From assembly GCA_017746715.1 (NCBI GenBank), contig JAGHZQ010000100.1, forward strand, positions 1 through 56,442: a DNA stretch of 56,442 nucleotides. Direction: 5' to 3'. Under the pieces are notes generated by a model, which did not search any database, had not been told where the DNA came from, and was given only the letters and a program-made list of their open reading frames with translations. A program made the translations under genes and the position numbers. Numbering within the stretch: the stretch's first letter is position 1; each line of letters opens with the position of its first letter. This DNA comes from Cyanobacteria bacterium SBLK (GTDB lineage Bacteria > Cyanobacteriota > Cyanobacteriia > Cyanobacteriales > Spirulinaceae). This document shows positions 31,060 to 39,724 of the stretch, one piece after another.

Positions 31060-33306
31060 TTAGAAATTTTCCGATTCCCTCGGTGGCTTATTCAGAGTGG
31101 GAACTGGAGGATTTTGCAGGATATCTTGCCAGACGGCGATTTGCGATCGCGCAGTATCATAAGAGGGGGTATTGGCAGGAACTTGCCTGGCGATCGCGAT
31201 CGCCTGCTCTAAATTGCGTCCCGATTCCCCCCGTGCCAAGGATAAAATTTCCGCACTCCAAGAAGCGATCGCTTGCTGGCTCTGGACGGCAACTTGAGAA
31301 TTGGGGGGAATGGTGCGAGCGGTATCGATCGCCGCTCTGAGGGAATTGGGAGTACGAGTTGCTGCCTGTTGGTAGGCACGGGCTAAGGTCACTTGAGAGC
31401 GGGAATCATTTTGCCAGCGATCGCGACGATTTCGTGCCTCGAAATAGAGAGAACTCTCCTCATCGATCTGCCCTAAAGTTTGAATGGCCTCCGAATAGCG
31501 TCCCTGATTGGCAAGGGATACTGCTTCATCGAGGAGAGAGCGATCGCGATTGCGAGCCGCAAGATCCACTTGGGGAGTAGAGCGAGTGGGTTGGCTTGTC
31601 GGGCGAGTGGGTTGGCTTGTAGAGCGATTGGGCTGAGAACGATTATTAACAGGAGGATTTTCTCTGGAGGACGGTGCTGCGGGCAAACGCGGATTGAAGG
31701 CGAAAGGAGAATTGCCTTGGGATGCCGCACTGGCAAGCTGAATGTTTCGGTCTGCGGCAGATCTGGCTTGTAAAGTTTCGACGCGACGCTGCCAGCGAGA
31801 AATTTTGTCTCGAGCTTCACTATAGCGAGGGTTATTGGCGGGAATGAGACGCGCTTGGGCGATCGCAGCTTTAAAGGCACTTGCGGATCCCTCTCGGGCG
31901 AGGCGATCGGCTTGAGCCAAGTTGGAAATCCCTTCAATTTCCGTCTGCCATTGCCGGATCAGGGCTTGGGAACGACTGTAGAGGGGGCGACCAGGGGCAA
32001 TCTCCCGCGCGAGGGCAATCGCGTCTTCTAAGTTGGCAATAGAACCGTAACCCGCCGTAGAGGCTGCATCGGCCAAGCTATTAATATCCACGATCTCGTC
32101 ATTTAATCCCAACTTGCCCGGAATGCTATTGGCCACCTCGATTGCCCCCTGCCAGTCCCCGGTTTTTAACTTTTGGAACGCCAGATCCACTAAGCGATCG
32201 GCCGCTTCCCCAACCAGCGATCGCGCTTCGGCGTAGGCGCTGCTATCGGGGGAAACTTCTTCAGCGAGAGCGATCGCCTTTAATAAATTATCCAAGCCGC
32301 CCCGATGCAATTGTGCAAAGGCTTTATCTAACTTTTGACTTTCCTGCCGTGCCAAATTCAAGCGCTCGTACCATTGGTCGTAACGAGTATTTCCCCAGTA
32401 GCTATTATTGAGTTTAGTGAGTTTTGCCGCAGCTTGGAAAGCCTGTCCCCAAGCAGAACGCTCCAAATGGTCTTCGATTTCGCCTTCGATCTTCTCTGCT
32501 TGAGACCAAGTCTCCCGCCACCGCGCGATCCGTTCTTCAATCAGGGTTTTATTGTGAAAGCGCAAAGCCACTTGACGGGCAAGGGCGATCGCTTCGTCGA
32601 GTTCTCCGGCTTGATATTTGTCTTCTCCCCAGCGCAAGGCTTCCGTCACCCAACCTTCCATCACGCGATCGATCTCCGGACGCAAGGGATGGGTAGAGGG
32701 TAAATTTTGGACTAATTGGATGGCGTAGAGTAAATTTTCTGCATCTTGCTTGTTAGCGGCGACTTGAGCGCAATAGAGGCGCATGGAAGCGGAAGCCGTG
32801 GGGAGAAACATTTCCGGACAATTGGGAACTGCTGGGAGTTTCAGCAATAATGCCATCGCCGCAAATCCCGTCGTCCCCGACACTAACACCACAAAGCTCC
32901 CCCAAAGTTGCCAGCCAAACAACCAATTCCAAGATTTTTTCGGGGGAGATGATTCGGTAAGGGAAGCGGAGGCAATAGGCGGCTTTTGGGGCGGATTGGC
33001 AAATTTAGACGCTGGTTTTGGGGGAGTTGAGAATTTTGAGGGGGAAGTTTTGGCCGTTGTCGTTTTGGGTGGTGTTTTGAAGGGCTGGGTTTTTCGGGGT
33101 TGCTGAGAAGATGACCCCATAGAGGATGATTTCGACGATCTCATCGAGGACGTCCCAGACGAGGTGCGATAGAGGCGATCCCTGTAGCCGTCCGTCGGAG
33201 AATCCAGACCATTACGATCGCGCTTGCGCTCTCCCCCGTTTGTGGAGGAAGGGGGGCGTTTTTCGGAACGGCGAGGGCGATCGGGACGTTTTGGCGGTTG
33301 ATTCAT
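31060..33306 (-). CDS. Membrane protein with Arg/Ser/Pro-rich N-terminus and repeated helical units
   Basis: 748 residues. The first ~130 are basic and disordered (KRPDRPRRSEKRPP, then Ser/Lys/Thr/Pro runs). One membrane helix follows (GSFVVLVSGTTGFAAMALLL). The remaining ~570 residues are about a dozen degenerate ~35-residue units with the core 'AI..AR.IP..SP.Y..A...I..W' (for example AIAQARLIPANNPRYSEARD). A Pro/Ser/Thr/Arg linker (SQPNRSTSQPTRPTSQPTRS) interrupts them. This repeat occurs in many cyanobacterial proteins of unknown function; a TPR-like solenoid is likely. The topology suggests a periplasmic solenoid tethered to the inner membrane. Confidence 0.75.
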   Translation of the reverse strand: MNQPPKRPDRPRRSEKRPPSSTNGGERKRDRNGLDSPTDGYRDRLYRTSSGTSSMRSSKSSSMGSSSQQPRKTQPFKTPPKTTTAKTSPSKFSTPPKPASKFANPPQKPPIASASLTESSPPKKSWNWLFGWQLWGSFVVLVSGTTGFAAMALLLKLPAVPNCPEMFLPTASASMRLYCAQVAANKQDAENLLYAIQLVQNLPSTHPLRPEIDRVMEGWVTEALRWGEDKYQAGELDEAIALARQVALRFHNKTLIEERIARWRETWSQAEKIEGEIEDHLERSAWGQAFQAAAKLTKLNNSYWGNTRYDQWYERLNLARQESQKLDKAFAQLHRGGLDNLLKAIALAEEVSPDSSAYAEARSLVGEAADRLVDLAFQKLKTGDWQGAIEVANSIPGKLGLNDEIVDINSLADAASTAGYGSIANLEDAIALAREIAPGRPLYSRSQALIRQWQTEIEGISNLAQADRLAREGSASAFKAAIAQARLIPANNPRYSEARDKISRWQRRVETLQARSAADRNIQLASAASQGNSPFAFNPRLPAAPSSRENPPVNNRSQPNRSTSQPTRPTSQPTRSTPQVDLAARNRDRSLLDEAVSLANQGRYSEAIQTLGQIDEESSLYFEARNRRDRWQNDSRSQVTLARAYQQAATRTPNSLRAAIDTARTIPPNSQVAVQSQQAIASWSAEILSLARGESGRNLEQAIAIARQVPANTPSYDTARSQIAVWQDILQNPPVPTLNKPPRESENF

Positions 33307-33689
33307 AGCATGCTGCAAAGAGAAAACAATGAGGAGGAAAAACCCTCTCAAAACTCGTGTTCGGCAAACTTAGCCTATGATAAGTTGTTTTTCTCCAGAC
33401 TGACAAGAGAATTTTGGGGTGAGGGGAGTTGGGACTTGGGGAGCGGGGGGAGCAGGGGGAGCATCGGGAGCGTCGGGAGAATTATTGTTTATTGTTTGCA
33501 GTTTATTGGGTTATTAGCCATTGGGGAGGCTGACAGCCCTAAATTGGTGTGCTTTACTGGATGAAGATTTATCCCAAGAGTAGCGATACGGAGAGGCAAG
33601 CGTTGAGCAACTATCCGAGCAAGAGGTTCAAACAAGCAGAACGGAAAAACAATCCCAACTCTTTTCAGTTTTCCCGTTTTTCAGGACAA
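33307..33689. other. Intergenic region with G-rich simple sequence
   Basis: Between two divergent genes. Around 33418-33482 the plus strand is built of GGGGAGY-like units (GGGGAGCGGGGGGAGCAGGG and so on), followed by a TTATTGTTTATTGTTTGC stretch. No gene is supported; an in-frame extension of the downstream gene reaches 33549. Confidence 0.5.
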
Positions 33690-36383
33690 ATGATTCGCTT
33701 TGCGATTCTAACTTTGACAATTACGGGTTTATTTCCCCTTGAAGCACTAGCACAGCGCGATCGCTCCCCCAATCGGTTTGGAGTGGTGAGAAGTCGGGAC
33801 AACGCACGGCAGTGGTCGAGTATCGACGAACGCTTGCAACAAACCGGGCTGGCTTATTGTACGGTAGACCTCTCGGAAATTCGACCTGGGGGCGCGTTCA
33901 ATATTCTGGACAGTCCGGTGAATGTGTTGCTCCTGCCCAATTTGGAAACCCTGAGCGGCGCTCATGTCAATGCTCTCGAAATGTGGATGCGTCGCGGGGG
34001 GAAAGTAATTGTTACGGGCCCCGCCGGAAATTTGTCCCAACCGCAAATTAAAACCCAACTGCGATCGCTCTTCGGTGCTTATTGGGGTTTTCCCCTTGCC
34101 AATCCCTCTGTCCTACTGCCTCAAACGGAGGATAATCCCGATGGGGCAGGGTTCGCTCGCCTCTCTACTACCGTGCGGGGTGGGGCAATTATTCCCACGG
34201 AAACCGACAGTCAAATCGTAGCAACTTGGCAAGCAGAAGGAACGCCCCCTGCCGCGATCGTCACGGAACAATCCACCTTTTTCGGCTGGCGTTGGGGTCA
34301 TAATGAAGTAGCTTCAGCAGAGGCAGATAGCGCTTGGTTGCAGGCCGCCCTTTCCCGTTACGGGCGTTTTCCCCAAGCGGGAGCAACAACGGGAGGCTCT
34401 TGTCAGGATGCCGGAGAGGCGATCGCGGAAACCGAAACCGATACCTCCTCCGATTCTCGCGCTTCTCGCCCGATCGCTCGTCCCGCTCCCATTTCCTCGA
34501 CTCCCTCCAGAAGCGATCGCCCTTCTCCCATTTCCTCAACGCCACCCAAGGCAGACCCCGACCCTCCCCGCAATTTCACCTCTCCCGCTCCCCTCTCTCC
34601 TCCCGCTCCCCCCGCCTCCTCTGCTTCCTCGGCTCCCCCTGCCTCCACTCCCGCCGATCTGCGAGCTCTACGGCGAGAATTAGCCAATCTGCGAGGACGC
34701 TATGAAAGCGCGCTCTTCATTGTGGAAGCTAACAAACAAACCGAGAATCTTTCTCTCACTGAAGCGATCGAACGAGTAGCAGGCGGGTCGGGACAAGTCG
34801 GAGACAATGCCCTCAATACTCAATTGGCAGAAGTTCGCGAACAGTTGCAAACTTTTGAAACTTTAATTCAACAGGGAGATTATGCCCAAGCACGAGCGCA
34901 GGGGCGTTACGTTCGCAGCTTGATTTGGGATCGCTATCCCACGGATTCTCCTTTAAACTACCCGGAAACCCGCGCCATGTGGCTCGATCGTGGCACGATT
35001 GTCCGGACGCGATCGAAGAAAGAGTTAGGACGGATTTTCGATCGCCTTTCTAATGCCGGGATCAATACGGTCTTTTTTGAAACGGTCAACGCCAGCTATC
35101 CCATCTATCCCAGCGAAGTGGCTCCGGAACAAAATCCCGCGACCCAAGGCTGGGATCCCTTGCAAGCGGCGGTAGAACTCGCCAAAGAGCGGGGGATGGA
35201 ACTCCATGCGTGGGCGTGGATTTTTGCGGCGGCAAATCAACGTCACAACCAAATTTTGGGACAGCCGAGCACCTATCTCGGACCGGTTTTAACCCAAAAT
35301 CCGGATTGGGCGGGAACGGATCGCGAAGGCAATCCCTTTCAAGTAAATACTAAAAAAGCCTTTTTCGATCCCGCCAATCCCGAAGTACAGGAGTATTTAT
35401 TGCGCCTTTTGGATGAAATCGCTACGAAATACGATGTCGATGGCATTCAATTAGATTACATTCGCTATCCCTTCCAAGATCCGAGTCGGGGCTTGAATTA
35501 TGGGTTTGGCAATGCGTCGCGACAGGCGTTTTTTCGGGCGCGGGGAGCAGATCCCATTAAACTTTCCCCTCGCGATCCCCTCTGGTCTCAATGGACGCAA
35601 TTCCGCGCCCAGCAGGTGACGAATTTTGTCGGGCGGGTATCGGAGTTGATGCGGACGAAACACCCGGAAATCGTCCTCTCGGCGGCGGTTTTTCCCATTC
35701 CTACTCAGACCCGCTTGGGACGCATCCAACAGCATTGGGAGGAGTGGGTGCGACGGGATTATCTCGATGCCATTACCCCCATGACTTATGCTGATGCAAC
35801 GGACGAGTTGCAACAGTTAACGCAACCCCTCCTCGAGGAGAACGTACAAGGATCGACGTTATTTTTCCCCGGAATTCGTCTGTTAAGTTTACCGACGATG
35901 GTGGCAGTGGATCAGATCCAGCTTTTGCGGGATTCTCAAACCGGTGGATATTCCTTATTTGCGGCGGAAAATTTGAGTCTCAATTTGCAAACCATTCTCC
36001 GCAATACCCAAGGACGGCGCAAGTCTAACCCGGACGAACCCATCTCTCATCGCCAACCTTTGGAAACGGCGCGAATTCGTTTTGATATTTTGCAGCGAGA
36101 ATGGGCGCTTTTATTATCCATCGGTCAGTTACAAATCGACGAACGGGGGATGCGAGAGTGGGGCAAGCAGGCAAAAGCCTTAGAAATTGCCCTAACAGAA
36201 CTGGCGCAGGAGCGATCGCCGTCCAATTTACAGCGTGCGAGCAATGTACTGTCAGGATTTCAGCAACAATTCGGAGGTTGGATGGGACAGCAGGCGCGAT
36301 CGCACCCCTATCAGGTTCAAGTCTGGCAAAATCGCTTGTCAGGGATCGATCGCTTGATTCGCTATGGGTCTCGCGATCGGTAA
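33690..36383 (+). CDS. Family 10-like glycosylhydrolase (GHL10), secreted
   Basis: 897 residues from the ATG at 33690, which starts a signal peptide (MIRFAILTLTITGLFPLEAL AQ) with AGGA just upstream; the frame is open to ATG 33561 and GTG 33549. The first ~240 residues form a domain opening FGVVRSRDNARQWSSIDERL. A Pro/Ser/Ala linker (about 245-325) and a short helical segment follow. The GHL10 (DUF187-type) TIM barrel is at about 430-760: 'ETRAMWLDRGTIVRTRSKKE', 'NTVFFETVNASYPIYPS', 'VDGIQLDYIRYPF', 'DAITPMTYADATDELQ'. These proteins are believed to cut cell-surface polysaccharide; the substrate is not known. Confidence 0.85.
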   Translation: MIRFAILTLTITGLFPLEALAQRDRSPNRFGVVRSRDNARQWSSIDERLQQTGLAYCTVDLSEIRPGGAFNILDSPVNVLLLPNLETLSGAHVNALEMWMRRGGKVIVTGPAGNLSQPQIKTQLRSLFGAYWGFPLANPSVLLPQTEDNPDGAGFARLSTTVRGGAIIPTETDSQIVATWQAEGTPPAAIVTEQSTFFGWRWGHNEVASAEADSAWLQAALSRYGRFPQAGATTGGSCQDAGEAIAETETDTSSDSRASRPIARPAPISSTPSRSDRPSPISSTPPKADPDPPRNFTSPAPLSPPAPPASSASSAPPASTPADLRALRRELANLRGRYESALFIVEANKQTENLSLTEAIERVAGGSGQVGDNALNTQLAEVREQLQTFETLIQQGDYAQARAQGRYVRSLIWDRYPTDSPLNYPETRAMWLDRGTIVRTRSKKELGRIFDRLSNAGINTVFFETVNASYPIYPSEVAPEQNPATQGWDPLQAAVELAKERGMELHAWAWIFAAANQRHNQILGQPSTYLGPVLTQNPDWAGTDREGNPFQVNTKKAFFDPANPEVQEYLLRLLDEIATKYDVDGIQLDYIRYPFQDPSRGLNYGFGNASRQAFFRARGADPIKLSPRDPLWSQWTQFRAQQVTNFVGRVSELMRTKHPEIVLSAAVFPIPTQTRLGRIQQHWEEWVRRDYLDAITPMTYADATDELQQLTQPLLEENVQGSTLFFPGIRLLSLPTMVAVDQIQLLRDSQTGGYSLFAAENLSLNLQTILRNTQGRRKSNPDEPISHRQPLETARIRFDILQREWALLLSIGQLQIDERGMREWGKQAKALEIALTELAQERSPSNLQRASNVLSGFQQQFGGWMGQQARSHPYQVQVWQNRLSGIDRLIRYGSRDR

Positions 36384-36448
36384 GTTTGGTTATGGGTTAC
36401 TCCCTTCTTGGGAGGGTTGGGGGTGGGTTTGGGTTCTAGGCATTTTGC

Positions 36449-36814
36449 TTAGAACTCATGCTCTCTCACAATGAATGCGGATGATTTGGAATGGTCGATA
36501 AAATTGCCTTCATCCTCCAGTAGCATCCCACTTAATTTTTGTCCTTCTGGCGAACTCATTCCCTCCATCAAATCTTCTTCTGACTCGAACCACACTTCAG
36601 CGACACCATCATATTCGGGGAGCATTCCTCGCGAACTTCTCATCCCTTCATTGATGGGCGTATTCACCGTATGAGATTGCACGTATTTCTTAGCTCTCAT
36701 CGTACCGGCATTTTTCATGAAGAAAGGACCGTGTTTGTTCATCCAATAGTCTTGGAATTGTTCGCGGGTTATATCTGAGCGACGGCATAAGCACATAATC
36801 AATTTGATCGTCAT
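36449..36814 (-). CDS. EthD domain protein
   Basis: 121 residues from the second ATG, which has AAAGGA eight bases upstream; the first ATG (36823) lies on that site and is less likely. The fold is a dimeric ferredoxin-like barrel: 'IKLIMCLCRRSDITREQFQD', 'YWMNKHGPFF', 'KKYVQSHTV', 'YDGVAEVWFESEEDLMEGM' and a final acidic stretch. EthD-type proteins are small oxidoreductase or degradation-accessory proteins. It is alone and convergent with the glycosylhydrolase; a CTCCC-TTCTT-GGGAG hairpin lies between the stops at about 36399-36413. Confidence 0.82.
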   Translation of the reverse strand: MTIKLIMCLCRRSDITREQFQDYWMNKHGPFFMKNAGTMRAKKYVQSHTVNTPINEGMRSSRGMLPEYDGVAEVWFESEEDLMEGMSSPEGQKLSGMLLEDEGNFIDHSKSSAFIVREHEF

Positions 36815-36944
36815 TTTGGTCATCCTTTGTTGGGAAGGTGGGCGGCAAAATAAACTCTATGATTCAATTGCTACAACTATATCCTGTTCGCACTGCAATT
36901 TTTTGACTGGCAAAATTGCTTATTGGGGATTGACCGCTTGATTT

Positions 36945-37094
36945 GTTCTGGGTTGAGCGATCGGTATTGATGATCGTTTCAGCTAATCCTCATGAATACT
37001 TGACCTCAAATTGTCAATAAAATCAACCATTTAATGAAAGTTCATAAAAATACATTCGATTGTCAGCCTACTTATGGTACAAGAGAGGTTGCGA
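36945..37094 (+). repeat. Duplicated intergenic segment, copy 1 (upstream of 37119)
   Basis: This 150-base segment, ending just before the small gene at 37119, is similar to 40705-40834. Shared blocks are GAGCGATCGGTATTGATKAT-like, CATGAATACTTGACC/AATGAATACTTCC, TAAAAATACATYYGATTKTC, and AGCCTAYTTATGGTAMAAGA. Copy 2 lacks about 20 bases in the middle. Because copy 1 is the 5' region of a gene, the repeat may carry promoter information. Confidence 0.75.
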
Positions 37095-37118
37095 TTGTCT
37101 AAGTAAAATTATGGATGG

Positions 37119-37481
37119 ATGCCAATTATGGAGATCGAACCCGTTAACGGAGCAAACCCAGAAATTAGTTCAGAACAGTTCGAGCAACTGAAAGAGCAGG
37201 TCAAATTATTACCTGAAGAAAAGAGGCAGGAGTTGGCGATGTTTTTGCTGGGTTCCGATTCGGGTTTAAATGTTGTCATTGGTACCAATATTACCAACAG
37301 CAATAATAATAGCAATAATATTAATAACAGCAATGGTGTGATTCTTCAAATAAGAGCGGATACCGATTCTGAACAAATTAGCGAAGATTTAAAGCAGATT
37401 TCTCCTGAAGCCATGAGCGAGTTGATAAGAGCGATCGGAAAACTCATTGGAGAGGGATCCATTTCCTTTGGGGATGAGTAG
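37119..37481 (+). CDS. Small protein with Asn/Ser-rich centre, possible conflict-system component
   Basis: 120 residues: an acidic helical N-terminus (EQFEQLKEQVKLLPEEKRQE), a central 'NVVIGTNITNSNNNSNNINN' low-complexity strand, and a helical C-terminus (PEAMSELIRAIGKLIGEG). I recognise no named family. The N-terminal helices plus an Asn-rich beta-strand recall small effector-associated modules in cyanobacteria. The first ATG lies in ATGGATGGATG with no Shine-Dalgarno; a second in-frame ATG is at 37128. It precedes the DUF6888/DUF6887 pair, separated by an inverted repeat. Its 5' region is duplicated at 40705-40834. Confidence 0.6.
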   Translation: MPIMEIEPVNGANPEISSEQFEQLKEQVKLLPEEKRQELAMFLLGSDSGLNVVIGTNITNSNNNSNNINNSNGVILQIRADTDSEQISEDLKQISPEAMSELIRAIGKLIGEGSISFGDE

Positions 37482-37518
37482 GGTGCGTTCGCGGAACAAA
37501 GTGGAGCATAACGCACCC
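37481..37518. repeat. Inverted repeat GGGTGCGTT...AACGCACCC
   Basis: Nine-base perfect arms (37481-37489 and 37510-37518) flank 20 bases, forming a stem-loop directly at the stop codon of the small gene. It resembles common cyanobacterial interspersed palindromes and may also work as a terminator. Confidence 0.75.
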
Positions 37519-37562
37519 ATTTTGGCGATTTGAGAAGATATGATATCGAGTTTGAGTAAGGT

Positions 37563-37877
37563 ATGTCTTGCGGGAGCGATCGCACCTTACGAGAGATAGC
37601 GATCGCTCTGGACATTCATCATTTTACTCAGAGGATTAGTGAAATTGTTAAAAATTGGGTTACGATCGAAGAGAAGCGATCGCATTCGGAGAGTGTTGCT
37701 ATTCCAACATCAGAACAAAAAACTCAATGCTATATCCTATGCTGCTGGTTTACAAAACTTTACTTACCGATTAATATTGTTCGTTTAGATGAACGAACGG
37801 GCAATATTTTTGTCTTAGCAGGTGAGGAAAATATAATTGAAATATATCCCAACGGACGATGGAGGTACATTGGATGA
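37563..37877 (+). CDS. DUF6888-like protein
   Basis: 104 residues. The C-terminal ~58 read PTSEQKTQCYILCCWFTKLY, then LPINIVRLDERTGNIFVLAG and EIYPNGRWRYI, which matches what I recall of the DUF6888 family (about 60 residues). The first ~45 residues are an unusual extension containing several HIP1-like sites; there is no other ATG, GTG or TTG start closer to the domain, so the start is uncertain. Its stop codon overlaps the start of the next gene as ATGA, so translation is likely coupled. Function is unknown. Confidence 0.68.
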   Translation: MSCGSDRTLREIAIALDIHHFTQRISEIVKNWVTIEEKRSHSESVAIPTSEQKTQCYILCCWFTKLYLPINIVRLDERTGNIFVLAGEENIIEIYPNGRWRYIG

Positions 37878-38491
37878 ATCAGCCGAATTTTCAAACAATG
37901 AATCAAAAAGAATTACGCGATTATTTTCTGTCTCATCGAGAAGATCGCGATGCTTTTTATGCTTATATCGACAAATTATATGCTGAGGGAAATTGGATAG
38001 AAATGTCCCCATTAAAATCTCTTGAAGATTTGGAAAATTACCCAGAATTTGTCGATCGTGCTACACAATATAATACCATCATGACTGATGGCAGCAATAA
38101 GATTCAAATTGGTGATATGGGAGAAGACTTCAATGCTAGCAATTCAATTTGGAACTTAGACGAAATTAGTGGGAAGGTTACACGTACTATTAGTGAATTA
38201 TCTCCATCTCCTGAACCCACGCAACTCGGAATCAAAGAAATCCTCGGTCAACTACAAGAAGCCATCAACACAGATAACAACCTGAGCGAACAAGACAAAA
38301 CTACAGCTCTCCAACAAGTCCAACTTCTTGCTGAAGCAAGTAAAGACCCTAAAAATGGTGCTAAGAAAAACATAGCTAAAAATGCTATAACTATGTTAAA
38401 AGGAATTCTCTCTAGTTTACCCACCGCTACTAAATTAGTTGAAACCTGTCAGCAACTCGTTCCCACAATTGCAACAATCTTCGGCTTTTAA
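37874..38491 (+). CDS. DUF6887-like N-terminus fused to a conflict-associated C-terminal module
   Basis: 205 residues. Residues 1-55 (NFQTMNQKELRDYFLSHRED, then AFYAYIDKLYAEGNW) resemble DUF6887, a short protein usually encoded next to DUF6888. The middle is polar, with GDMGEDFNASNSIWNLDEIS. The last ~95 residues (IKEILGQLQEAINTDNNLSE, then QVQLLAEASKDPKNG and TATKLVETCQQLVPTIATIF) form a helical module I associate with the C-termini of diverse cyanobacterial effector or pentapeptide proteins. The start overlaps the DUF6888 stop by four bases. The fusion suggests that the pair is wired to an effector-type module. Confidence 0.68.
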   Translation: MNQPNFQTMNQKELRDYFLSHREDRDAFYAYIDKLYAEGNWIEMSPLKSLEDLENYPEFVDRATQYNTIMTDGSNKIQIGDMGEDFNASNSIWNLDEISGKVTRTISELSPSPEPTQLGIKEILGQLQEAINTDNNLSEQDKTTALQQVQLLAEASKDPKNGAKKNIAKNAITMLKGILSSLPTATKLVETCQQLVPTIATIFGF

Positions 38492-38574
38492 ATATTGTCT
38501 AATGGTTGGATAACAATCCTATACCAATTGCTCATAAAGTATTATCCAATTCTCGAACATTTTCACAAAGAGAT

Positions 38575-39258
38575 TTAGGCAAGATTATCAGGATCTAAAC
38601 CCATTGCAACGAGGCGATCTCGTAACTCTTGTAATGCTGTTTCGGCTTGTTCGGCTCGTTCCCCTTCTTCCTGATAAGTTCTCAGATATTCCCCTGTTTG
38701 GGAATTAAAAAATCGCAATTGACCATTAGGAAGCAATCGGAGATACAAACCCAAAACCTCAGAATAGAGGGAGATTGAGCCATCTTCTAAAGTATCTGGG
38801 GTGATGAGTTGGTAAACCCCATTAACCAAACGCTGACCTTTCAAAGGTGGCTCTAGATAGTCTCCGGTGGGATCGTATTGGAAGTATTCCAAGACCCCTA
38901 ATTGAGTGTAGGTTGTGGGCTTTTGCTCTTCGTCTTTCTTCCAAGTCTTAGCAGATGTAACCTCCAGAACCCAGTCGGGAGTTCTTCCTCCTTCCTCCCA
39001 AACCCTAAAACTTCGTCTCGGTCGGTTCTCTACACCAAAAACAACAAAGACATCGGGACTGACGGCTGCATCGGGAACACCTCGCTCGTAGGATATCCAG
39101 AGATTTCCCGATACATAGACATCTTCTCGCTCTCGAAAGTAGAATTTGAGGCTCTCAACGCCATAAAATAAATAATCCCGTGCAGGGTCGCTTTCTGCCA
39201 TGGGTTCGCCGTCCGGCTCGGGGTAAATGATGGGGGTTTTTAAAGGTGCAAGGGTCAT
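38575..39258 (-). CDS. Uma2 family endonuclease, full length
   Basis: 227 residues. Features of DUF820 are the opening 'PIIYPEPDGEPMAESDPARD', the strand pair with VSPDVFVVFGV (active-site Asp), TPDWVLEVTS (active-site Glu), 'KPTTYTQLGVLEYFQYDP', and the tail 'RAEQAETALQELRDRLVAMG' with LDPDNLA. The nuclease activity of this very common family is predicted from its PD-(D/E)XK fold; biological roles are largely unknown. The coiled-coil tail is short, in contrast to the six extra heptads in the copy at the window start. Confidence 0.9.
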   Translation of the reverse strand: MTLAPLKTPIIYPEPDGEPMAESDPARDYLFYGVESLKFYFREREDVYVSGNLWISYERGVPDAAVSPDVFVVFGVENRPRRSFRVWEEGGRTPDWVLEVTSAKTWKKDEEQKPTTYTQLGVLEYFQYDPTGDYLEPPLKGQRLVNGVYQLITPDTLEDGSISLYSEVLGLYLRLLPNGQLRFFNSQTGEYLRTYQEEGERAEQAETALQELRDRLVAMGLDPDNLA

Positions 39259-39396
39259 GATTTAAAGAAGATGGCTATACTCAAAAGAGAACAAGGAAAG
39301 TTGACGATACAAAGTTTTGTATCAAAATATACAGCAAATTGTTCTAACGTTTAAAATGGTAATTATCGGTGATTGATGATATTCGGAGCAAGTGTT

Positions 39397-39651
39397 ATGG
39401 CGATTGCATCATTTCCCCAAACGACTCATTATCCCAAGCTACAATCGGGAACTTGTCACTATATTCGGCAAAATAGCATTCGCGTTTTAGAAAGTGGCGA
39501 CTGGGTTTCTCTGTTTGCTTTGCCGTCAGAATACGCCTACAATGAAGCCCTGTTGCTGTGCCAAATTGACGGCGATCGCTGGGTAACGTGGATTCCCGAT
39601 TGTGGCGAGAGGGAACTCTGTTTGCGTCAGTTCTGTCCTATTGTTGACTAA
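39397..39651 (+). CDS. Hypothetical protein, 84 residues
   Basis: Start chosen at the ATG (MAIASFPQTTHYPKL) preceded by GGAGC nine bases upstream; the frame is open to 39373. The sequence has alternating hydrophobic strands (VSLFALPSEYAYNEALLLCQ, then DGDRWVTWIPDCGERELCL), suggesting a small beta-barrel. Four cysteines are present but not in a zinc pattern. I do not recognise the family. Confidence 0.6.
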   Translation: MAIASFPQTTHYPKLQSGTCHYIRQNSIRVLESGDWVSLFALPSEYAYNEALLLCQIDGDRWVTWIPDCGERELCLRQFCPIVD

Positions 39652-39724
39652 AGTTTTGTTGACTAAAATTAAATGGGTGCGGTTGAAATGTCGATAAACT
39701 AACGACCGTACCTTCTGAAATTTT

